Positions 1 through 6,510 of a DNA stretch of 18,464 bases are shown in pieces; the first letter of the stretch is position 1; each line of letters opens with the position of its first letter. Below the pieces are notes generated by a model. It had not been told where the DNA came from. It ran no database searches and was given only the letters and a program-made list of their open reading frames with translations. Source of the DNA: Acidobacteriaceae bacterium UBA1307 (GTDB lineage: Bacteria; Acidobacteriota; Terriglobia; Terriglobales; Acidobacteriaceae); assembly GCA_002307235.1 (NCBI GenBank), contig DBTV01000028.1, positions 66,846 through 85,309 on the forward strand. Direction: 5' to 3'. Made by a program: the position numbers and the translations under genes.

Positions 1-582
1 TTCGACAAGGATCGCGACGGCTTCGTCATTGGCGAAGGCGCCGGCATCCTGATTCTTGAGGAGCTGGAGCACGCCAAGGCACGCGGAGCCAGGATCATCG
101 CCGAGGTGGTCGGCTACGGCATGAGCGCCGACGCCTATCACATGACCTCGGTCGCCCCGGAAGGCGCCGGAGCACAGCGCTCGATGCGCGCCGCTCTGAA
201 CGACGCCGGGATCACGCCCGATCAGGTGGGCTACATCAACGCGCACGCCACCTCGACACAGGCCGACAGCAATGAGTCGCGCGCCGTCGAGTTGCTGTTC
301 GGCGAGCACGCCACCAGCCACAAGCTGAAAATCTCCGGCACCAAGTCGATGCACGGGCATCTGCTGGGCGGCGCGGGCGGTCTTGAGGCAGGCATCACGG
401 CGCTCGCACTCGAGCACCAGAAGCTGCCTCCGACGATCAACCTCGTCGAAGTCGACCCGGCCTGCACGCTCGATTACGTGCCGAACAAGGCCATCGATTA
501 CAGCTTTGACTACGCCCTGTCGAACTCCTTCGGCTTCGGCGGCATCAATGCCTCGCTGGTTCTGCGCCACTGGACGGAATAA
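1..582 (+). CDS. fabF: Beta-ketoacyl-ACP synthase II, C-terminal part (5' end outside window)
   Basis: Condenses malonyl-ACP with acyl-ACP in the elongation step of cytosolic type II fatty acid synthesis. The frame is open from the first base, and 193 residues of the C-terminal thiolase-fold half are present. Near the start are the FabF-typical stretches FDKDRDGFVIGEGAG (residues 1-15) and GYGMSADAYHMT. The two catalytic histidines lie in NAHATST (H82) and KSMHGHLLGGAGG (H120). The invariant lysine of the KS motif is three residues upstream of H120 in that motif's TKSM part. The active-site cysteine lies upstream of the window. The gene ends in the family-typical NSFGFGGINASLV with a taa stop. 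A strong terminator follows about 60 bp later, so this is the last gene of its transcription unit, perhaps after acpP as in many fab clusters (inference). Family membership is very secure; a FabB-like role cannot be excluded without the N-terminus. Confidence 0.95.
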   Translation, partial: FDKDRDGFVIGEGAGILILEELEHAKARGARIIAEVVGYGMSADAYHMTSVAPEGAGAQRSMRAALNDAGITPDQVGYINAHATSTQADSNESRAVELLFGEHATSHKLKISGTKSMHGHLLGGAGGLEAGITALALEHQKLPPTINLVEVDPACTLDYVPNKAIDYSFDYALSNSFGFGGINASLVLRHWTE

Positions 583-637
583 CGCGGCCTCAGTCTCTTG
601 GCTTCTGGCTCTTTGTACGTGGAGCTTGGCTGGAACC

Positions 638-678
638 AAGAAAAGCGCGCATCTCGCAAGAGATGCGCGCTTTTTTTC
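638..678 (+). terminator. Rho-independent terminator of the fabF unit
   Basis: Perfect 15-bp inverted repeat 641-655/660-674 (arm AAAAGCGCGCATCTC) closed by a GCAA tetraloop, with seven T in a row at 671-677. Pairing can extend three more bases on each side. The T-run lies on the plus strand, matching the upstream fabF-type gene. Confidence 0.92.
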
Positions 679-694
679 TTGCACGGCGCTAACA

Positions 695-962
695 GCAGCT
701 TCTAGCCATTAGCTTTTAGCTAAGAGCAGGGAGCTAAAAGCGCAAGACGAATCGTTGATGACAAAGCGATGTTTTGGAAGGGCACGGATTCATCCGTGCC
801 ACAGTCGGCAGAAAAAGAAAGGGCTTCAGCCCCCGAGGGAAAATTTGGAGTGATAGGTAAGTCCGAAACACCCTCAGCGCCTAAAGGCGAGATCTCTTCC
901 TCGCTTTTTTGGCCCGGCTGAAGCCGGGCCCTTTCAAAACTCTGCAGCTTCTAGCTAAGAGC
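695..962. repeat. Cluster of small palindromes flanked by direct repeats
   Basis: This fills the gene-free stretch between the fabF terminator and the Yip1 gene. GCAGCTTCTAGC occurs at 695-706 and again at 944-955; AGCTAAGAGC occurs at 718-727 and 953-962, so the stretch is bounded by the same two words. Between them lie an inverted repeat gcttttagc/gctaaaagc (712-720/733-741) and four compact hairpins: GGCACGGA-TTCA-TCCGTGCC (781-800), GGGC-TTCA-GCCC (821-832), CGCC-TAAA-GGCG (878-889) and GGCCCGGC-TGAA-GCCGGGCC (911-930). The TTCA/TGAA core recurs in three of the four. No reading frame with coding character was seen. It resembles the interspersed REP-like palindromes I associate with acidobacterial genomes; that family assignment is from memory. 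Confidence 0.7.
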
Positions 963-973
963 TCATCGCTGCC

Positions 974-1732
974 TTAGCCAAAAATCGCCGCCGAACCGAC
1001 GCCGGCCAAGGTGATGAGCACCCACCAGCCAAAGACGGCAATGTAGCCCAGATTGCGCTTGACGCCCGCCACCGTGGCCAGGCCGATCGACAGCAGCACC
1101 AGCGTCCAGATCATCGTCACGTCAAGTGCTGTCAGCAGCTTGTAGAGCGCCGCGTTGGTCTCGGCCGGGTTCAGAAAAGCGGCGAGGTTGGTCGGTGCCA
1201 GCACGTTGATGTTGAAGGATTCCGGCACGGTGAAGTAGACCACGACGGCGCCCAGCAGGGATTTGATCGCACTCGGCAGCCATGCGTACATGCTCACCGC
1301 GAAGACCGCGCCAAAGTTCGCCTTGCCTCCGAAGACAAAGTTGATGGTCGCCAGCAACACGGCGGCAACGATGACGTTGCTGAGCAGAACAATGGCCGGG
1401 CTGGCGATAAAGCTGCCCTGCATGATGGTCGCCGTCATCTTGATGCCGGCCTCGCGCTGCTCGGCAGGCAGCTTGGCCATGCGCTCGGCGGTTTTCGGGT
1501 TCTGGTTCGTGGCGTTTTCTGCCACCTGCTGCCAGCCGACCTTCGCCGTAATCGCGGCGAACAGAATGTAGCTGACCACGCTCAGGATCACGAAGGGCAG
1601 CCACCAGCTTTTTTTGCCGCCCTGAATCTCGGCGAAGGTGGTCGATGGCGCTGTAAAGGTATTGCCGACACGCTCTAGCTGACTCAGGCTCGCGGCCTCG
1701 GCCGCCGGAGCCACCACTTGCTGCTCACTCAT
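974..1732 (-). CDS. Yip1-family integral membrane protein
   Basis: A 252-residue inner-membrane protein of the Yip1 domain family, whose bacterial members have no settled function. The start at MSEQQVV is chosen over an in-frame ATG 34 codons upstream because it is preceded by GAGG about 8 nt before the ATG and the upstream residues look non-coding. A short Ala-rich cytosolic N-terminus leads to RVGNTFTAPSTTFAEI (21-36), the family's usual entry motif. Hydrophobic spans follow at about 43-64, 110-134, 139-168, 205-223 and 228-250, giving five predicted membrane segments. A charged loop (about 70-100) separates the first two. The gene is divergent from the PL4 lyase and is followed by the palindrome cluster, so it is probably monocistronic. 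Family call fairly confident; role unknown. Confidence 0.75.
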   Translation of the reverse strand: MSEQQVVAPAAEAASLSQLERVGNTFTAPSTTFAEIQGGKKSWWLPFVILSVVSYILFAAITAKVGWQQVAENATNQNPKTAERMAKLPAEQREAGIKMTATIMQGSFIASPAIVLLSNVIVAAVLLATINFVFGGKANFGAVFAVSMYAWLPSAIKSLLGAVVVYFTVPESFNINVLAPTNLAAFLNPAETNAALYKLLTALDVTMIWTLVLLSIGLATVAGVKRNLGYIAVFGWWVLITLAGVGSAAIFG

Positions 1733-1979
1733 CTCGATAACCTCGTATCTTTGGCCACCGCAGGGCCTTGCCCGCGATTGTATCGCGCCGGTGCGAAATC
1801 CGATGGAAATTTCTTTGGATGGGCAGCGATCCATTTCACCGGGGAAACGCCCTCGAAGAGGCGTGAATTTTTCGATGGGAAAATATTTTCCAGATTTTCA
1901 TCTTTTCTCTGGACCAATCTTCCATCACCTTCCTAGAATGTTGGCCGCTATAAAATCCCCCCTTTTGGAAGGATGAACC
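1733..1979. promoter_or_regulatory. Divergent intergenic region, with a 14-bp palindrome
   Basis: A 247-bp gap between divergent genes. The part from about 1860 is AT-rich. GGAAAATATTTTCC at 1878-1891 is a perfect palindrome and a plausible operator or dyad binding site. A TATAAA box at 1949-1954 lies 25 nt before the lyase start without a convincing -35. The lyase has a good ribosome binding site, GGAAGGA, at 1967-1973. Promoter assignment is weak; the palindrome itself is certain. Confidence 0.4.
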
Positions 1980-3695
1980 ATGACGCAACGACAACGATCT
2001 TTAACGTGTCTCCTCTATCCCGTTCTCATGCTCGCGTTTCTTCTGTTGCCGGTATCCGCCCGCGCTGACTTCGGCCTGACGACCACCGACAACTTCTACA
2101 CGGTCGATACCGGCGCCGGTCTGGTCTTCAGCATTCGCCGCATCGATCTGGGCGTCAGCACGCAGTCGCCGGGCGACATCAGCTCGCTGCAGATCAACGG
2201 CGTGGAATATCAGGACCAGTCGCGGGGCTCGCAGATCAACTCCGGCTTTGACTGGCTGTACACGGGAGTTTCCGCGGTAACGGTGAATGCGGAGGTGATT
2301 GAAAACGATACCATCAAGATCACCGTCCAGGCCGGTTCCCTCACCCACTACTACATGGCCCGGCGCGGCGAACCGCGCATCTACATGGCCACCTACTTCA
2401 CCGCCGAGCCACAGGCCCAGGCGCTGGTCCGCTACATTCTGCGCACGAAAAAATCCCTGCTGCCGAACGGGCCGGTTCCCTCCGACATCAGCCAGACCGT
2501 CAAGACCGTCGAAGCCTCCGACGTCTTCGCGCTGGCCAACGGCGAAACGCGCTCCAAGCACTACTCCAACAACCGTGTCGTCGACTGGAAGTCGATCGGC
2601 GCCAGCGGCGACAACGTCGGACTCTGGTTTGTCCGCGACAACTACGAGGGCGCCTCGGGTGGCCCCTTCTATCGCTGCCTGCTCGATCAGGGTACGGCGA
2701 CCGACCAGGAGATCACCTACATCGTCAACTATGGCGAGATCCAGACCGAATCGATGCGCACCGGCGTGCTGAACCATTACACGCTTGAGGTGACGAGCGG
2801 CGCAGAGCCCGACCCCGACGCGCTCGATACGAGCTTCTTCTCGAAGATGGACCTGCTCGGCTACGTGCCGACCAAGGGGCGCGGCAAGATTCGCGGCTCG
2901 GTGCTCTCGGGCCAGGACAACAACTACGAGTACTGGGCCGGCTTCTCGAATGCGCAGGCGCAGTACTGGCGGCGCATCAACCACTCCGGCGACTTCGTGA
3001 TGGGCGACATGCTGCCCGGCGACTACACGGTGAAGATCTACAAGAACGAACTGGCCGTCTACACCTATCCGACGGCGGTCACCGTCGCCGCGCACAAAAC
3101 CAGCTATCTCGACTCGATCTACATCACCGCCGACCCGGCCAAGGATGCGGCGATCTGGCGCGTGGGCCTCTGGGATGGTTCGCCACAGGAGTTTTTGAAC
3201 GGCGACAAGGTCACGACCATGCATCCGTCGGATGTGCGGATGAGTTCCTGGGTGACAGCGCCCTATTTCATCACCGGCGCCACCGACACCGACAAGCTGG
3301 CAGCAGCGGCGGCGAAAAACTTCCCTGCCTATCTGTGGAAGAGCGTCAACGGCGGCAGCCAGATCAACTTCAAGCTGACCTCGGATCAACTGAAAGCGGC
3401 GCATACGCTGCGCATTGGCATCACCGTCGCCTACTCGAATGCGCGCCCGCAAATCACGGTCAACGGCTGGAGTTCGGCGGTGCCCGCGGCCTCGACCCAG
3501 CCCAGCACACGCAGCATGACGGTGGGCAGCTATCGCGGCAACAACACCACCTTCACCTACACGATTCCCGCCTCGGCCTGGCAGAGTTCGGCCGACGAAT
3601 GGAACGTGTTGAGCATCTACCCGGCGAGCGGCAAGACCGGCGCCCTCTACCTGTCGCCCGGCTTCAGCATCGACGCCATCGACCTGCTGGACTAA
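1980..3695 (+). CDS. Secreted rhamnogalacturonan lyase, polysaccharide lyase family 4
   Basis: Cleaves the rhamnose-galacturonate backbone of pectic rhamnogalacturonan I by beta-elimination, outside the cytoplasm. The 571 residues start at an ATG six bases after GGAAGGA. A signal peptide (1-29, ending SARA) leaves a mature start DFGLTT, close to the AFGITT I recall for the Aspergillus aculeatus enzyme. The three-domain PL4 layout is visible: a catalytic beta-sandwich (about 30-290; MATYFTAEP, ETRSKHYS, SGGPFYR, IQTESMRTG), an FnIII-like domain (about 300-385; GRGKIRGSV, PGDYTVKIYKNE), and a CBM-like domain (388-571; WRVGLWDG, MHPSDVRMSSW, ALYLSPGF). The catalytic lysine of the fungal enzyme matches K193, but the catalytic histidine position holds E253 in NYGEIQTE. 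Length fits the family. It is followed by hairpins and appears monocistronic. Confidence 0.9.
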   Translation: MTQRQRSLTCLLYPVLMLAFLLLPVSARADFGLTTTDNFYTVDTGAGLVFSIRRIDLGVSTQSPGDISSLQINGVEYQDQSRGSQINSGFDWLYTGVSAVTVNAEVIENDTIKITVQAGSLTHYYMARRGEPRIYMATYFTAEPQAQALVRYILRTKKSLLPNGPVPSDISQTVKTVEASDVFALANGETRSKHYSNNRVVDWKSIGASGDNVGLWFVRDNYEGASGGPFYRCLLDQGTATDQEITYIVNYGEIQTESMRTGVLNHYTLEVTSGAEPDPDALDTSFFSKMDLLGYVPTKGRGKIRGSVLSGQDNNYEYWAGFSNAQAQYWRRINHSGDFVMGDMLPGDYTVKIYKNELAVYTYPTAVTVAAHKTSYLDSIYITADPAKDAAIWRVGLWDGSPQEFLNGDKVTTMHPSDVRMSSWVTAPYFITGATDTDKLAAAAAKNFPAYLWKSVNGGSQINFKLTSDQLKAAHTLRIGITVAYSNARPQITVNGWSSAVPAASTQPSTRSMTVGSYRGNNTTFTYTIPASAWQSSADEWNVLSIYPASGKTGALYLSPGFSIDAIDLLD

Positions 3696-3701
3696 ATGCA
3701 A

Positions 3702-3729
3702 GGGGGCTTTTTCTTGAGAAAAAGCCCCT
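3702..3729 (+). terminator. Hairpin after the PL4 lyase gene
   Basis: Begins a few bases after the lyase stop codon. GGGGCTTTTTC (3703-3713) pairs with GAAAAAGCCCC (3718-3728) around a TTGA loop: an 11-bp perfect stem with its U-stretch inside the stem rather than after it. Likely an intrinsic terminator or 3'-end stabiliser for the lyase mRNA. Confidence 0.65.
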
Positions 3730-3739
3730 CGACATCCAG

Positions 3740-3765
3740 TTTTCCCCCTACAGCAATGGGGAAAA
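3740..3765. repeat. Short inverted repeat between convergent genes
   Basis: TTTTCCCC at 3740-3747 pairs with GGGGAAAA at 3758-3765 over a ten-base loop. It lies between the two stronger hairpins. Function unclear; it may add to termination. Confidence 0.4.
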
Positions 3766-3793
3766 TTCCATAGCGTCGTTTCCCCTGTGAAGC

Positions 3794-3838
3794 AAAAGAA
3801 AGACCCCGCGCGATGAAATGCGCGGGGTCTTTCTTTTT
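3794..3838. terminator. Bidirectional terminator, 18-bp perfect stem
   Basis: A perfect 18-bp inverted repeat 3794-3811/3820-3837 (core AGACCCCGCGC) around the loop GATGAAAT, T-rich on the plus strand (TTTCTTTTT) and on the minus strand (TTTCTTTT). It sits between the convergent lyase and M15-like genes and suits both. Confidence 0.9.
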
Positions 3839-3850
3839 GGTCTGCGTACA

Positions 3851-5317
3851 TTATTGGCCGGCGTTGCTGGCATCGAGCAGCTTGGGCGCCGCATTCGCGC
3901 CGTCCTTCTGCGTGCCGCCCGTGAGGCGGGTCGAACTCGTATCCTCGGCCGCGCCGGGCCGCGCCACGTAGTTTTTGTAGACCGTGATGTGGAAGCAGGT
4001 CTGCTGGAACTCCTCCTCGACATCGATTTTTCCGGCATCCTGCAGGGCGGCCAGCTTGCTGCGCATCCAGGCCATCTCCTGGCGGCTGAAGATCTCCTTG
4101 GGCAGATCAACGGCCGCGCCGGTCAGATGCGGGCTGACGATATCGCCCTCGGCCCGGGCGGCGTTGCCATTCACACCCATCAGACGCTTCTGGTAGTCAA
4201 CCGTACGCACCGCAGAGCTGACGATGAGCGGACGATGGAAAGCATCGTAGTGCAACCGCGCCAGATCGGCCAGAAACCGCGCCGTCCACGGCCTGCAATA
4301 GCGACGCTGCAAGGGAATGTCCTGATTGATGCTCAGCATCGAAGAGGCCGGCACCGGCACCAGCAACCTGTGCGCGATTCTGCTCTCCAGATCATGCTCG
4401 TCCTCGATCCGCTCCAGTCCGTCGTCGACCAGCCGCGTATTCTGGCGCACCAGCGAGGCCGTCGATCCCTTGAGCGGGGCTGGCATCGCGCCACGCACAT
4501 CAAACGAGGTCTTCTCGAGCAGCTCCGTGCCCGCGGCCGGCCCGGCCGGAATCCCGGAATCCTCCGACAGTGCTCGCGCGGAAATTCTGTTGCTTTTGGG
4601 GCTCAGGCCACGAGCCAGGGGCGGCAGCACCGCATTCGCCGACTGGCCGGAACGCAGTTGCGCCAGAGCCGCGGCATAGCCGTCGCGGTAGCCATCTTCA
4701 TAGCCGCCAGAAGCCTTGCGGCCACGCTTGCGCGCCGGTGCAACGGGCGGCGGCGTATCGTCGGTCTGGGCCTGCTGTGCAGTGACGCGCGCGTGTTTGC
4801 CACGCCGGGTGGGCGGGGGCGCATCCTCCGCTTGAGCCTGCTGCGCGCGCGACCGTTTGCCGGGCTTCGCTGCGGGCACATCGGAGGTCGGCGCGTCGTC
4901 GGCCTTGGCAACAGTTTTTTGGGATTTTTTATTGCGGCTGCGCGCTGTCGGTGCGGGATCGTCGTCGGGCGCAGCCTTCTGCGCAATCACGCGACCATGT
5001 TTGCCGCGCTTGACGGCCGGGGCATCGCCCTTGGCGGCCTTCGGCGTTGCCGCGCGACTGCGTTTGGCCGGAGCATCGTCGTCCGGCGTTTGCGCCGTCG
5101 CTTGCTTGCCACGCCTGTTTGCGCGCACGGAAGCATCCGCTCCCGCATCCGGCGCAGCCTTCGTCGCCTTGCGGGAGTGCCCACCGGGGGCCGTCGTAGA
5201 AGCATCCTGCGCCGTTGCGGGCACAGCATGCTTATGGGTTTTGGCAGACGCAACCAGTGCGCCATCCAGAACCGCGGCGGTCATCAACAAAAGAGAAAGA
5301 AACGCCGCCTTGCGCAT
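3851..5317 (-). CDS. Exported protein with repetitive linker and M15/DUF5715-like C-terminal domain
   Basis: A 488-residue protein of uncertain function. Residues 1-25 form a signal peptide (hydrophobic core AFLSLLLMTAAVL, ending VASA). Residues 26-200 are low-complexity, rich in Lys, Ala, Pro and Asp, with at least four imperfect units of the type RGKHARVTAQQAQTDDTPPP (about 69-84, 103-123, 151-169, 171-191). A GYEDGYRDGYAAAL stretch follows at 205-218. The C-terminal domain (about 310-450) has VSSAVRTVDYQ (366-376), SPHLTGAAVD (395-404) and EEEFQQTCFHI (434-444). The HxxGxAxD spacing followed by Glu and a late His resembles the zinc site of M15 (VanY/DacY-type) peptidases, so a periplasmic peptidoglycan-related or degenerate peptidase role is possible (inference). 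I believe the domain corresponds to the acidobacterial DUF5715 family, from memory. The upstream SD is weak. Ends at the bidirectional terminator. Confidence 0.65.
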   Translation of the reverse strand: MRKAAFLSLLLMTAAVLDGALVASAKTHKHAVPATAQDASTTAPGGHSRKATKAAPDAGADASVRANRRGKQATAQTPDDDAPAKRSRAATPKAAKGDAPAVKRGKHGRVIAQKAAPDDDPAPTARSRNKKSQKTVAKADDAPTSDVPAAKPGKRSRAQQAQAEDAPPPTRRGKHARVTAQQAQTDDTPPPVAPARKRGRKASGGYEDGYRDGYAAALAQLRSGQSANAVLPPLARGLSPKSNRISARALSEDSGIPAGPAAGTELLEKTSFDVRGAMPAPLKGSTASLVRQNTRLVDDGLERIEDEHDLESRIAHRLLVPVPASSMLSINQDIPLQRRYCRPWTARFLADLARLHYDAFHRPLIVSSAVRTVDYQKRLMGVNGNAARAEGDIVSPHLTGAAVDLPKEIFSRQEMAWMRSKLAALQDAGKIDVEEEFQQTCFHITVYKNYVARPGAAEDTSSTRLTGGTQKDGANAAPKLLDASNAGQ

Positions 5318-5720
5318 GTCAAGAGGGCGGACAGTGTTTCAGAGCATTCTTAGTGTACGACGCACACAGCCATCTGCCGAGTGCCTATCCGGGTGCACCC
5401 TTGTCCGATAATGCGCGCAACGCTGAAGCCCTTCGCGCGTAACCGCATAAATGCACAAAATCAAGACATGCTACGACACAGAAAGAGCGATGCCGACGGG
5501 AGTTGAAAATCAGGCGGGAGCGAGTGCGGAAAAAGAAAAACCGGGAGGGAGGCTGTTTGCGCCTCACGCTCCCGGCCGGTATCTAAGGGCCGGGAGTTGC
5601 GGACCCTTCACTGCCAGTGCATTCCTGCTTGTATTCAGGCGTTGAGAGAATGGAACCCCTCCATCAAACTCCGCCACACCAGCAGCATTTGAGTCTTATT
5701 GGACTGCCAAAGGGTTCGGC
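5318..5720. other. Intergenic region with minus-strand terminator, otherwise unassigned
   Basis: A 403-bp gap between the tail of the TonB-C-like gene and the start of the M15-like gene, both on the minus strand. Apart from the hairpin at 5530-5580 nothing was recognised. The sequence next to the M15-like start shows no convincing -35/-10 pair and no strong ribosome binding site. Short frames here lack coding character. Confidence 0.5.
5530..5580 (-). terminator. Rho-independent terminator for the TonB-C-like gene
   Basis: Two-part stem: CCGGGAG/CTCCCGG (5541-5547/5569-5575) and GAGGC/GCCTC (5549-5553/5561-5565) around a seven-base loop. On the minus strand it is followed by TTTTTCTTTTT (5530-5540). 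It lies about 145 bp beyond the TonB-C-like stop, so a long 3' untranslated tail is implied. Confidence 0.75.
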
Positions 5721-6113
5721 TTAGCGAGCGATCTTGACGTCCAGGTTCAGGTCCATGGCGGTCGGCTGGCTGCTCACCGTGCCGGCGCTGTAGTGGGCCT
5801 TCTGCACAGCCTCAACGATGCGGGCATCCCAGAACGGGTTCAATGACTTGGTGACCTTGACGTTGCGGGCATTGCCCTGCTCGTCGACCGTCAGCTTGAG
5901 GCCAATCTTGGCATCCGTCGGAAGGGGGACACCGGTAAACTCGGTGGGCAGAGAGATGCTGGCAGCGTTGTTGATCTTGGGAGCAACGACGCCGGTGCTG
6001 ACGCGAACCGGGTTGGCCGGGGTGGAAGCATCCTCAGGCGAAGTGCTGGCAAAGGCAGCAGCAGGGATCAGCAACGAAGCGAGAGCCAAAGTTCCAAAAG
6101 AAAGTGTACGCAT
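5721..6113 (-). CDS. Small exported TonB-C-like domain protein
   Basis: A 130-residue protein. The start MRTLSFG is chosen because GGAGG lies 10 nt upstream and a signal peptide follows directly (1-22, ending AAAFA); an ATG 18 codons earlier would place extra residues before the signal. After a short Pro-containing linker, residues about 60-130 read as a TonB C-terminal-like domain: GVPLPTDAKIGLKLTVDEQG, then VKVTKSLNPFWDARIVEAVQ, then a beta-strand with alternating hydrophobics near the end. The N-terminal membrane anchor and long proline-rich spacer of true TonB are missing, so after cleavage it would be a free periplasmic domain. It could bind receptors, act as an accessory to TonB, or do something unrelated (inference). 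No ExbB/ExbD genes are adjacent. A strong promoter lies upstream and a terminator downstream, so it is a single-gene unit. Confidence 0.7.
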   Translation of the reverse strand: MRTLSFGTLALASLLIPAAAFASTSPEDASTPANPVRVSTGVVAPKINNAASISLPTEFTGVPLPTDAKIGLKLTVDEQGNARNVKVTKSLNPFWDARIVEAVQKAHYSAGTVSSQPTAMDLNLDVKIAR

Positions 6114-6153
6114 AGTGTTTCTACCTCCAAGGTTTAGTTTCGTGACCACCATC

Positions 6154-6183
6154 AGTATGCCCTGCATTTATCACGATTGTCAA
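6154..6183 (-). promoter_or_regulatory. Sigma70-type promoter of the TonB-C-like gene
   Basis: On the minus strand a perfect TTGACA (6178-6183) is followed after 18 bp by CATACT (6154-6159, 4 of 6 to TATAAT). The implied leader is roughly 35-40 nt and contains the GGAGG of the gene. Confidence 0.6.
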
Positions 6184-6510
6184 CAAAAATTTTCGAATTT
6201 ATTTAAATCAATGACTTACAGGTAGAGATGCCTTGGTTTCTTGTAACTGTTTCATTTTTCCGATGTACTTCCCCATTTATTTCGTTCTATAGGTAAACTC
6301 TTTCTATTCATAAAGAAGGCGCACCTATTCTCCTGAGAAAACGCTTCATGAAAGGGCCTTTTTCTATGCTTTTGGCCTATTTCAGAACATGCGTTTTTCG
6401 CGGTGCTCCCGCATTTTTTCTCGCACGGAAGATTTTTCCGCAAAAGCGCACGCGGGCCACCGGGCTACGACGCTGCGACGACGGTGGGAGATCGAAAATA
6501 GAAGGGAAAA
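6184..6510. other. AT-rich intergenic stretch, no gene seen
   Basis: About 330 bp between the promoter of the TonB-C-like gene and the end of the HAD gene. It is clearly richer in A/T than its surroundings, especially 6184-6260. A 63-codon minus frame at 6252-6443 has no ribosome binding site, signal or recognisable motif and is not called. No convincing terminator for the HAD gene was identified here. Confidence 0.5.

Noticed and set aside
695..962. Possible CRISPR array
   Set aside because: The repeats are short, differ in sequence, lack uniform spacers and have no cas genes nearby.
1840..1858. GGGAAACGCCCT-like sequence upstream of the PL4 lyase as another GalR-type operator
   Set aside because: The right half does not match the CGnTTnCAC half-site, so it falls well below the three accepted sites.
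2001..3851. 616-codon open frame antisense to the PL4 lyase
   Set aside because: Its translation is Arg/Val/Gly-rich with no motif, signal or ribosome site, while the plus frame has a full lyase. It is a GC-bias shadow.
3818..5353. 511-codon plus-strand frame opposite the M15-like gene
   Set aside because: Arg-rich composition without motifs; the minus frame has a signal peptide and conserved domain motifs.
6252..6443. 63-codon minus-strand small ORF in the AT-rich gap
   Set aside because: No ribosome binding site, no recognisable motif, and composition unlike the neighbouring genes.
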